This document shows, one piece after another, positions 52,001 through 60,545 of a stretch of 64,000 nucleotides of DNA (position 1 is the stretch's first letter; every line of letters begins with the position of its first letter). Where the stretch lies: contig NW_004955418.1 in the NCBI RefSeq assembly GCF_000276665.1, positions 3,405,894 to 3,469,893 of the forward strand, written 5' to 3'. Both the position numbers and the translations under genes were made by a program. This DNA comes from Chinchilla lanigera. Lineage: Eukaryota; Chordata; Mammalia; Rodentia; Chinchillidae. Under the pieces are notes generated by a model that had not been told where the DNA came from, searched no databases, and saw nothing but the letters and a program-made list of their open reading frames with translations.

Positions 52001-55000
52001 GCCAGACCTGCTATTTAACTGCTCCTTCCCGGCTAAAGATAACACTGATTGACATCTCTGCTCTGTTGGACCTAATTGTGGAAGACATTGAGCTAAAACT
52101 CTGAGCATATGTGTTATATACATATTCAGAAGAGCACTAACAATAGGAAAGAGTTCATGGGTTTCTCCAGGGCCCTCACTTGCAATCAGGAAATAAATGA
52201 CCATTGAAAAGAACCGAGCTCCTTACACTGATCTGATGTGGTTCCAGGGCAGCTCCTGCTTTTGATCTGAATATGTGTACTTTTATGTCTCTACAGGTTT
52301 ACTACACAGAACTCTTTGTCTGGGTCAGGCAAGAACCATTTCCAGACAAGGAAATGGAGGGAAGGCTTCCTGAGGTAAGAGCCCTAGGTGCCATTCTGTT
52401 AACACTGTTTTCACTTTGGAAGCATAAAAAAAAAGAATGTTTTTCATTGTAATATCCATCCTATACTACTATAAGCTAGTGGTACACACCTGAAATTCCA
52501 GCACTCTGGAAGGCTGAGACAAGAGGATCACAGGTTTAAGCCCAGCCTGGAGACCTTAGCGATGTAGGGAAACCCTGTCACAAAATAAAAAATGAAAAAA
52601 AAGCTGAAGGTGTGGCTCAGTCCTTCACTACCACAATAATCCCTGAATACAACACTGTGATAATCTTACTAATAACACATATTTCTGAAAACATGAAGTT
52701 CTGTGATTCTCAAAGTTCATGTTATCTCCCTTTATTGACAAATATATTGAATACATATTTTCAGTTTATCATGAAATCAACTTATCAAATATACATTTTA
52801 CAAATTTTCAAATTTGTTTCATTACTGGTTAAACAAACTCAAGTATGATAACCTAAAAATTAAAAGAAGATAGTTTGGATTGGGTGATTAAGAGTCCTGA
52901 AAAGTATGAAATGATGACATTTTATCTGTTTAGTAAAGTCTGGATTTTTGATAAGATTTCCGTTAAGCGAAATGAGAAGAACATAAAAAAATTATATTTC
53001 TTTTTCCTAATTTTTAGGCCTAAATTTTTTTATATCAATATGGTATTTTTTTGTTCCATCTTAATGTAACAATTCTCTGCCTTAAGAAAACTTTTAAAAT
53101 TTATATTTTAGATTTTTAGTGCCATTTTTGAAACAAACACAATCTACCAGCTTTTACTATAAATACCTTTGGACTTTGCCTGCTAAGGTAAATATCAATT
53201 TGACCTCAGGTAGGAGGACTGTGTTTTTTACCACTGAACTGCTGATTTTGCAGTTAATAAAGAATTCATTGAAAATAAAATTTCTGTTCAAAAATTTCAT
53301 ACACATCATTTAGCAGTGATGTAATCCTCCCCCAGCTGTTACTGCATTTCAGAATTTCACGAACTCTTTATTTTACACTAGATAGTTTCAACAGTTCTTG
53401 TTATAGACTGGCATAAGTTGATGAGGTCATGTCAACTGGTAGTTTGCACACAAAAAAAACAATCCTAAATCACTTTTAATCTTTCAGACAATTTCTGAAG
53501 GTCAAGGCTGAAGTCACTGGCAGGAGAATGGATGAGCAAAATTATTTTGCCCTTTGTCTGCTTAGACTTGCACTGATCTTGTAGAGCTGGAGGAAAAGAG
53601 TGCTAGAATCCTAGAGATCTGACTATCCCTACCACCAGCTGCAGTGGCAGCAGACAGCATAATCCTAGACATTGTTTTTATTCTTTCTCTGTCTCCCCCT
53701 CTTTTTTCTTTTTTTGGGTATGAAGAATCAAACCGAGGGCCTTTCACATGCCCACCACACGCTCTGTCACTCAGCTGCATCTCCACACCTTTGAATGAGT
53801 GAATGAGTAAATAAATAACTGAATGAATGGCTTTTTTCTAGATACTTGTACTAGGGTAGATGAAGGCATAATTCTCCCAAGACAGATGAGCATAAAACAG
53901 GAAAACAGGGTATAGACATTTTGTTAATTCTTACCCTATTGGGGCACTTAAAGGTCCTCTTTGGTACTGGTGACGTCAGATAGGTAGGACCAGTGCCGCG
54001 GTGAGGCTAATGGCGCCCCTTTTTACACTGGGAAAGCCAGTCCAGGTGCCAGGTCTTGCTTACATTGAGGCATGCTCCATGAGGTGAGGGCTAGGGCTGT
54101 GGGTCCATGCCTTCTATTTTAAGTTACCTCCTCTGTAAATGTGTGAATAGTATTTCAAGTATATTTGTCCTTCCTTCAACAGTTTCCTTCTGCCAGAAAC
54201 TTATTTCGGCATAATTGTAAGAAAAATAATCTCCGCTTACTCATTCTGCAACACATAGCTGGGGCCTAATCTCCCAGCAGACGTTAGAAGGAGGGGCACC
54301 CACTCTGATCCACATCAGCTGCGGTAATAGAGCTGGTCTGTGGGGAACACTGGCCGCCTCTGCTCCCTGTGCCACCCCCAGCTCTCAAGATTACTCTTGT
54401 TTCCCCTAGTCTTGTAGGGACCATAATGTGCTGGGTGATGCAGGAAGATGTGACTATTTTTGCCTCAAATTTTATAACTTCTGACTTCTGGAAAAATAAG
54501 ACATATTTGTGTCCCCTCCTCAAGATACTGCTTTCCCTGTTGCTGAAGCCTTAAATTCCTCAAGATAAAGTGGCGGGGTGAAGGATGTGGAAGGGAGGAA
54601 GACTGATACCTAGTAAATGCAGAGATCCCAAGGGAAGATGCTCAGAACTGTGCCTTCCCAGGAGTTCCTCTCTTTGCAGGCATGTTCGTTTATGGGCCCT
54701 TAGGGTCTCAGAGTAGCACACCTCTCTGCGTGACCTTCTGTTGTGGCCCCACTGTCATCCAGTTATTTGGGCATCTCCCAAGAGCAGGTTAATTGAGGGG
54801 AGGTTGGGTACATTTAGTGCCATTTTTGAAACAAACACAATCTACCAGCTTTTACTATAAATACCTTTGGATTTTTGTTTCTGTGTTCCCCTTTTGGAGG
54901 CTTAAAATCTAATAGAGTGCCGAACCACTCAGAACATGAATAATTAATGAAGAAACGGAGGAATATATTGGGACCTCAAAAGAGAAAAAAATAGTAAAAA

Positions 55001-56031
55001 AAAAAAAGATAAATTCAGGTTTAAAATACTCCGCTTTACCTTTTTTTTCTTTCTTTCTTCTCCACCCACTAGCTCTCTACTTCATTTTGCTATGTATTTT
55101 CCACTTAAGTAAAAAGTTAGTGACTCAGACACATACAGAGACAGGCCGATGTACCACATGTTCACTGTTAAGCGCAGGAAGTTTCAAGTCTCGTCATGTA
55201 AAGAATGGAGTTGGTGAGGGAGATAACCTTCATGAACTTTTGAGTTCCCTTCTCATCCTGTGACAGTTAGCAGCTACTGAATGCTTCATTCTTGAACACC
55301 TGAGCTTGTCATACCCTGAACCATGCTAAGTAGCTGATTTGAAGGAGAAAGAGTGGGTGGCAGCATTTTTAAAAATGGGTTTCATTTTTTAAATTTGGGG
55401 ATTGGATACCAAAATTTCAAGATTGAAATTATTTTCACAACTACAAGGAACTGCCCAATAGTGCTTTTAAAAAATCATTTATCTAGAATTCTGGATCCTT
55501 AATAGTTTGTGAATGAAGAATTGTATCTTAATTTAATTTTCTGGTTTGGTCCCATTGGTATTAAATGATACAAAAATGGCTTTGAAAATTATAACCTAAG
55601 AGGGGAGCCTTAAAATACACAATGTGTGGGTTTTGTATACATCTTATAAATGTTATATGGTTTCAAACTCTGAGATTTTTAAACAGAATCTAGCACACCA
55701 GATGTTTCATATGGAAAACTTGTATAGTAAATAAGACTTTTTAAAACCATATTATCTGCTGCATTTAGTTCAGCCTGAGGCTGCTGACTATATTTATTCA
55801 GTTTTGAGTTGTTTAGAAGTTCTTAAATTCTGAATTCTTCTTGAAAATAAATTCAAATGTAATAATTTACAGATCTCAAAGTAAGAATATCACTTTAATC
55901 CAAGTATTTACATCTAGTCGGTTTGGTTTATCAACCAATTTGGTCCTGTCAGAACCTGTGATCTGAGAAGAAAGCAAAAGAAAAAAAGGAAGGAAGGAAG
56001 GAGGGAGGGAGGGAAGGAAGGAATCAAGGGA

Positions 56032-56111
<80 letters not shown>

Positions 56112-56137
56112 AGGGAGGGAGGAAGGAAAGAAAGAAA

Positions 56138-56197
<60 letters not shown>

Positions 56198-57142
56198 AAA
56201 GAAAAAGGGAGAGGGGGAAGGAAGGGAGTGAGGGAAGGAAGGGAAAGAAGGAAAGAAAGAAAGAAACAAACAAAAGAAAGAAAAGAAAGAGAAAGAAAAA
56301 GAAAAAGGAGACAACCAATTCCTTTAAAATCACAGAAAGTATTTTTTCCAAGAAAAGTCCAGTAATTAATGATTAAGCTAAAAGCAAGGCTTTTTCCTTG
56401 TGTTGGTATCTGAACAGGGCATGCAGTATTTCTGTGGTAAGTGGAACATTTACGTTCTTTGGGCAGTGGGCCTCATGCTCCTGCCCTCAGGCTGTTGCTT
56501 ACATAGAGAGGTGCTCTCCACTGCAGGCCACCTTCTGTGGAAAAGATTGTTGTAAATTGTAAAAAAGAGTATAGAAAATGTAGAAAGGATTTATGCAAGT
56601 TGTGATATGATTTTAAGTATTTTTGTTATATATTAGAAAATAAATCATAAACTTTAAAAAATTGTCTCTGAGCACCTCTCACCAGCCTCACGGTGGGCCC
56701 TGCCTGGTACCAGCACCTTTCCCCAGAAACCTGACCCTGAGGAATGCCGCCTCACACCTGGCTGACCACCACCACTGGAGCAACACTCAATTCCACTGAA
56801 GCAAAGGCAGCTCGTGTTTAATCGCTTCATGCCCCCACTGACCTAATATTTACATTCAGGTGAACTGTGTTTAATATGTAAACTGTTTGCAAAATAGCAG
56901 GAGTTCAAGGATAAAAAGTAGGTAGGAGTAGCAAAATCTTTAAAAATGGTTTCAGAAGTATGACTAAGCTTGTCTTTTTGTGTGTCTGTCTCTGTGTGGA
57001 TCCACCTGCTTTGCAGGGAAGTCTTCCTGTCCCAAAGGAGGTGAACCGCAAGAAGGACGAGGAGACCGATGCTGCCTCCCTGGCTCCACTGGGCAGCAAT
57101 GAACTCCGCTCCCCAAGTATCAGTTACCTCCACTCTTTTTAA
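31516..57142 (+). CDS. NREP: NREP (P311) coding sequence, three coding segments
   Basis: The coding sequence joins 31516-31518, 52297-52374 and 57017-57142, giving 68 residues plus TAA. The product begins [11 protein letters not shown], has a central [11 protein letters not shown] stretch and ends in SYLHSF. I recognise this as NREP/P311, a 68-residue intracellular protein with no signal peptide or membrane segment. The family is described as short-lived, rich in P, E, S and T (PEST-like), and linked to neurite regeneration, cell motility, myofibroblast differentiation and raised TGF-beta translation; none of this can be read from the sequence. All junctions have GT/AG ends and the phases agree: the first two coding segments are whole codons. 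The start ATG has A at -3 and, after splicing, G at +4, a strong context. Compared with the human protein as I remember it, about 13 positions differ, mostly toward more acidic residues. Length, ends and core motif make the identification firm. Confidence 0.93.
32519..32595 (-). mobile_element. Truncated ID SINE, antisense, with (GTTTT)n tail
   Basis: (TTTTG)n followed by GGTACCAGGAATTGAGCTCA and GTACTTGCAACAAG: the 3' half of an ID in minus orientation, cut before its A box. Confidence 0.75.
32611..32692 (+). mobile_element. ID SINE
   Basis: CCAGGAGTATAGTTCAGTGG, CATAAGCACAAGC, GAGTTTGATTCCCATTAC and an A tail. Head-to-head with the truncated ID just upstream. Confidence 0.75.
33964..34008. 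repeat. (CG)n(CA)n alternating tract
   Basis: GCGCGCGCGCACACGCG followed by (CA)n; about 45 bp of strict purine-pyrimidine alternation in intron 2. Confidence 0.97.
42555..42645 (+). mobile_element. Diverged ID SINE
   Basis: TGGCTGGAGGTGTATAGAGC, GCTAGAGTGCAGAGC and TTCGTCCCCAGCACC; eroded tRNA-like unit in intron 2. Confidence 0.6.
43177..43280 (+). mobile_element. Diverged ID-like SINE after a poly(A) tract
   Basis: GTGCTGGGGATGTGGCTCCA starts the unit; a (CAC)n and A/C-rich tail follows. A 23 bp A run at 43147-43169, which may be the tail of another eroded SINE, precedes it. Confidence 0.55.
45654..45830 (+). mobile_element. B1 SINE with 10 bp TSD
   Basis: CCAGGTGTGGTGATGCACAC, GAGGCAGGAGGATTGCC and TTCAAGGCCAGCCTGAACTA identify B1, followed by an A/G-rich tail. 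AAATTATCAG flanks it at 45644-45653 and 45831-45840. It is longer than a standard B1, with extra sequence around 45715-45745. Confidence 0.9.
48724..49095 (-). mobile_element. MLT1-like LTR, antisense
   Basis: TATATTAGTTTGTTAGGGCC, AAAGTACCACAGACGAGTGA, TGGTTTCTTCTGAGGCATCT, CAGTCACATTCTGCAGTACT and GATTTTGAGAGGACACACTC in order, matching the complement of MLT1 (MaLR). Confidence 0.88.
49115..49214 (-). mobile_element. Young ID SINE, antisense, with TSD
   Basis: T-rich tail, GGTTTTTCTCCGGTACCAGG, CTCACGACCTTGCGCTTGCC and GAGCTAAATCCCCAGCCC. TAACATTGTAGTTTT flanks it at 49100-49114 and 49215-49229. Confidence 0.95.
50895..51090 (+). mobile_element. MIR SINE
   Basis: GATTTCAGTTTCCTCAGCTA, TATAATGGTAAGACTTAACC and GGATAAATTAGTTAATACAT are typical MIR blocks in order. 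Confidence 0.8.
52297..52374 (+). CDS. NREP: NREP exon 3, residues 2-27
   Basis: This 78 bp exon lies between an acceptor (TTATGTCTCTACAG) and a donor (GAG followed by GTAAGAG). It encodes residues 2-27, from [10 protein letters not shown] to GRLPE, the hydrophobic and aromatic N-terminal part of P311. It is phase 0 at both ends and exactly 26 codons, so skipping it would keep the frame. A B1-ID composite SINE starts about 100 bp after its donor. Confidence 0.93.
52475..52655 (+). mobile_element. B1-ID composite SINE
   Basis: B1 unit (GGTACACACCTGAAATTCCA, GAGACAAGAGGATCACAGG, CAGCCTGGAGACC), then an A-rich linker and an eroded ID unit (GCTGAAGGTGTGGCTCAGTC). Same order as the 3290-3557 element, and about 100 bp downstream of NREP exon 3. 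Confidence 0.75.
53115..53173 (+). repeat. 59 bp exact duplication, copy 1
   Basis: Begins TTTAGTGCCATTTTTGAAAC and ends ATAAATACCTTTGGA. Identical over 59 bp to 54813-54871 in the same orientation. Confidence 0.97.
53708..53792 (-). mobile_element. Diverged ID SINE, antisense
   Basis: T-rich tail, GAATCAAACCGAGGGCCTTT, then CTGTCACTCAGCTGCATCTC, complement of an old ID. Confidence 0.65.
53971..53978. promoter_or_regulatory. Palindromic CRE in intron 3
   Basis: TGACGTCA is a full consensus CREB/ATF site, followed within 50 bp by CpG-containing GTGCCGCGGTGAGG and ATGGCGCCCC in otherwise CpG-poor intron. Binding is inferred only. Confidence 0.4.
54813..54871 (+). repeat. 59 bp exact duplication, copy 2
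   Basis: Identical to 53115-53173, 1698 bp downstream. Flanking bases differ on both sides and no poly(A) or target duplication is visible. Confidence 0.97.
55964..56309. repeat. Long (GAAA)n/(GGAA)n polypurine tract
   Basis: About 340 bp almost purely of A and G on the + strand, with few interruptions (TC near 56023, a T near 56230, C residues near 56267). It lies about 710 bp before the terminal NREP exon. Confidence 0.97.
57017..57142 (+). CDS. NREP: NREP exon 4, residues 28-68 and stop
   Basis: The terminal coding segment starts after the acceptor CCTGCTTTGCAG and encodes 41 residues from GSLPVPKEV to SYLHSF, with TAA at 57140-57142. It holds the basic NRKK stretch (residues 37-40) followed by an acidic DEETD run and a Ser/Pro/Leu-rich end. 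The exon continues into the 3'UTR. A possible weak internal donor lies at 57117-57118. Confidence 0.93.
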   Translation, partial: GSLPVPKEVNRKKDEETDAASLAPLGSNELRSPSISYLHSF

Positions 57143-58227
57143 TCATAACACCTCCATTTGTATTACATATGGTGTATGGGTATTGATGAGGTCATGGTAT
57201 CATATATGGGATTTTTTTCTGTGTAAATCATCAAGTATAAGAAGAAACTATGGGACTCTGAGCCTTGCTTTAGAGAATTTACAGTGGACAAATAGGTATC
57301 ATCAAACCAGTTTCTGATCATTCTGACTCAAGTGAAAACGCTCAGAATTTCACACTGTGAATCCACGTTTACAACCCCTACAGGTGGGCCTTCAGGCCTG
57401 GTTCGCTACAACAACGTCTTCCACAACTCAAACTCCCACCGCGCTCACATGACCGGTCCACTCCGCCTTTCCCTCTGACAGCTCCCGACTGCTTCTTGCA
57501 GAGGCTGAGAGTCCCCATTTTTTTTTTTTCATTTAGATGTAACAAGCCTAGTAGCTTATGTTCATCAATTGTCTGTATATCTCTATATTTTATCCATGTA
57601 CTCTTTTTGATGTATAGAAGTAGTTTGAAACTCATTGTTTCCTTGTGGTAAGTGACCGAGATGCTGCCACAGGACCTGAGACACTGATGAATGGTGCTAT
57701 TTTGGACTTTCAACATGCTCCTTGGCGAGGTAGCTCTGATGGAGTTATTTTTTATTTCCATGTTCTAAGAAGGTGTTGGTACTCTGTTTCCCTGAATGTT
57801 ATTCTCTAGACTGGATTGACTTGTTTTCCTTGTGTCTTCAGTGTGGCTTTCTTCCTCAGTGTAGTAGGATGAACGAATGCTACCAAGAGTGGGAGAGACT
57901 GTGGTCTCATCGGCTGGCACTCATGGGCATGCAGTCAGGGTAGCGGGAGCAATCACAAAACTGTAATTTATTTACCAAGTCTCTTCCTTTCTTCAGCCTC
58001 GCCTGCCTGACCTAGAGAAAGAAAAAGCAATAATTTAACAGGCATTTTGAGGTATCTCTTTGGATTCTTTTTGCTTGACCAGATATTTGGGGGGAAAGGG
58101 CCCACTCTTTTTAAATAAACACCCTGTTTAAAAAAAGAAAAAGTAAAAGCTCCAAAATGCTGGCATTTGAGTAGGGAAAATGAGAATTACACCTTTTCCA
58201 AAAATTAAGTTGGAAAAGTATCCTTAC

Positions 58228-58254
58228 AAAAATAATAATAATAGTAATAATAAA
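58228..58254. repeat. (AAT)n tract in NREP 3'UTR
   Basis: Short trinucleotide repeat with one G interruption. Confidence 0.9.
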
Positions 58255-58593
58255 AGGCAGAGCATTCTTTTTGGGGCAGTTTTGATAAGCAAGGTATAGA
58301 TTTTACATTTTTGTCCTTGCTCCCAATGAAATGGATAAACAAAAATAAAATCAGATAATACCATCTACTCATGGAATGTTGTTGTGTTAGCCAGTCTGAA
58401 AGCCCACCTTAATTTTTATATAACTGTCTTTTAGCTCTTCCTTTAACAGGGCAGCTCTTGTTCTGAACTGTTCTGCTTCTGACTGTTAAACACCAATGAC
58501 GCATGCGCTGCACTTCTTCTCGTTTCCCCATGGGTCTGAGTTTCCTGTGCATTTCTCCCACCCCTTCCTTTGTTAGAATAGGTATATCGGCTG

Positions 58594-58601
58594 TGTAAAT
58601 A
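58594..58601 (+). promoter_or_regulatory. Pumilio response element in NREP 3'UTR
   Basis: TGTAAATA matches the consensus UGUANAUA exactly and lies about 150 nt before the main polyadenylation signal. Such sites recruit PUM1/PUM2 and usually lower mRNA stability or translation. One 8-mer match could be chance. Confidence 0.35.
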
Positions 58602-58750
58602 GAGCAAGAAAACAGTATTCTGCATCCGTGGCATTTATGTAGAGTTGCAGTTGTGTGCTGCTGAAAGTGCAGGCTTTTGTAACAATGTGATCTTTACTGA
58701 TGCACTCATAAGTACCCAATGTATTTTAGCTATTTTAGTAGTATTTGTTC

Positions 58751-58756
58751 AATAAA
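58751..58756 (+). promoter_or_regulatory. NREP: Main polyadenylation signal of NREP
   Basis: A canonical AATAAA sits in TTCAATAAATATGCAAGC, with a TG/T-rich stretch (TCGTCTGATTTGGCTC) about 25-40 bp downstream. Position after the stop codon matches the expected mRNA length. Cleavage is probably near 58765-58780. Confidence 0.75.
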
Positions 58757-58775
58757 TATGCAAGCTGTAAGGTAC

Positions 58776-60039
58776 TCGTCTGATTTGGCTCATTATTGAA
58801 GAGTCCTACTTTTGAATACCTTTACTGGTTCATGCTAATTTTTGTGTTCCCAGAGTCCCAAAAGTCAGGCCAGTAAACCCATGGGCAAATATCAAAAGAG
58901 ATGGAATCAGCTCTGCCTGACATGCATTTTCCCTCTTGAGGGTTTTATGAGATTAGGGGCTAGGCAGGGGCTCATTAAGATGGTATTAGCAGAGCTGCCT
59001 CCAGACACAAAGGAGAATTAGACCAAGATCCTTTTATTTCTAGGCTTTTCTCCCTTTCAGGGTTTTTCCCACATACCTCACATTTGTTCTTTCTCACTCT
59101 TTGCGATTAAGACCTACTTTGTGATATTCTTTATCCATGCCAAAAGACACCTGACCTCACATCTTCATGGAATATTTGTACTTTTACACAGATAAAAGGC
59201 TTAAACTTGTAAGAGGATAAAATGTTCAGATAGAATTTTAAGTCAAAGACCTTATTTATATGTGCCCAGCTACCTGGAACCTAGCAGAAGGTAAGCTGAC
59301 ATCACCAGGATCAAGAGTCTTCTGTGACCTGTGACCCTGAGGGCTGGCAGTTCAGGAGACTGCAGCTTCTTGAGTTGAAAAATGCCTGCCAGGCTCACCC
59401 ATTGTGAGAGTGAGATTTTAACTTGAGTATGCACAAGTTACTAAAGTGATTGTCTGGGTGCCGATACTGAAGTTTCACCTGAAGAGAAGCTAAGGAAGAG
59501 AAAGTTCTGAGATAGAAGCCAGAGGGAGAAGTTAAAGGTAATTGCCTCAGACTTGGAGCTCAGCCTCTGGAGAGTAAGCAGGAGGTGCTTTCTGAAAAAT
59601 CTTGGGCTAGACTCTGCATAACAAGGGGAAGCGTGCTGATATCAATTTGAAAGGATTGCACATTTCAGGTTTTTTGTCTGAGTGTCCTGCTTACCCCAAT
59701 TTTTAATCTTCTAAGAGAAAGTAGCCTTAGAGTGGAACTAAACCTGAACTGCCTACCAGATAATCAGAAATTGTTCAACCTGAAGGGAAATTTTTTTAAT
59801 GGAGTTAACATCACCTCTGGGTAATCCCATTCAGAGATTCATACCTCCAGGTATAAACAGAATTCTTACATTTGACTACTTTTTTAGTCTACAAAACGTG
59901 CTCATTTCCCATCATTGTAGCATCATCCTGGCTGGGATGCGGGGGATGCACCCTGTCCTCTTGCAGTGCTAAACTGGGAACAGAATAAGGTGATGACAAT
60001 GGGCCCTGGGGGTGGAGTGGTCTGGGTTCCTTTATTCCT
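58776..60039. other. Downstream flank, nothing recognised
   Basis: Unique-looking sequence after the NREP 3' end. No gene or classified repeat supported. Confidence 0.45.
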
Positions 60040-60545
60040 ATCTGTATTATTTACGTTTTGCTGCATAACACATTACAACCACGTTTCGGGTCTTGAAAAA
60101 TAAACTTCATATTGTACAGAGTCTGTTAGTCAGAAATTTAGGAGCAGTTGAGCTGGTAGTCACTGCTGAGGATCTCAAGATTGCAGTTGAGATGGCTCCA
60201 GGGGCCGCAGCCGTTCATAGGCTTAACTGGAACGGGAGAATCTGCTTCCAGCATGGCTCACTCCCAGGGGTGTGAGCAGGGTGCCTCAATTTCTGTGTTG
60301 ATGGGCTTCTCTACATAGCTGCTTAACTACCCTTACAACTTCTGGTTTCCTAAAGAGTAATTCAAGGTAGGCCTAGGAGCAAGCCAAAATGCCTATGATC
60401 TTTCTCAGAACTCACCATCATGTACCGTATTCAGTTCATCAGAAGCAAGTTATTAAGTATAGCCCACACAAAAGGAGAAGGGAATTAAGCTCTACATCTT
60501 GAAGGGAGAAAAACTACAGCTTTTGAGCACATTTTTTGCTCAAAA
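60040..60545 (-). mobile_element. MLT1-like LTR relic, antisense
   Basis: GTTTTGCTGCATAACACATT, GTCAGAAATTTAGGAGCAGT, TTGCAGTTGAGATGGCTCC and CTTCCAGCATGGCTCACTCC follow the complement of MLT1-type LTRs. Right boundary uncertain. Confidence 0.6.

Larger units (their letters stand above)
31519..52296 (+). other. NREP: NREP intron 2 (20.8 kb)
   Basis: Donor GTAAGAATT, acceptor TCTCTACAG. Apart from the SINEs, LTR, MIR and microsatellites listed separately it is unique-looking, with comparatively few recognisable repeats, which leaves room for regulatory elements. No second gene is supported inside it. Confidence 0.8.
52375..57016 (+). other. NREP: NREP intron 3 (4.6 kb)
   Basis: Donor GTAAGAGCC, acceptor CTGCTTTGCAG. 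Holds a B1-ID composite, an antisense ID, a 59 bp exact direct duplication, a CRE palindrome at 53971-53978 and a long (GAAA)n tract. A GC-rich patch at 56660-56830 is unexplained. Confidence 0.85.
57143..58775 (+). other. NREP: NREP 3'UTR
   Basis: About 1.63 kb of non-coding exon follows the stop codon and ends just past the AATAAA at 58751-58756. It contains a GC-rich patch at 57384-57530, a T-run near 57520, an (AAT)n tract at 58228-58254, an internal AATAAA at 58344-58349 that could serve a shorter 3' end, and a Pumilio-type TGTAAATA at 58594-58601. A long 3'UTR on a very short coding sequence fits what I know of NREP mRNA. The exact cleavage point is estimated. Confidence 0.75.

Noticed and set aside
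55914..56351. 145-codon minus-strand frame
   Set aside because: Translation of the (GAAA)n repeat into runs of Phe, Leu and Ser; not a protein.
57378..57761. 127-codon minus-strand frame opposite the NREP 3'UTR
   Set aside because: Antisense to a UTR, no recognisable domain, no promoter or splice signals seen.
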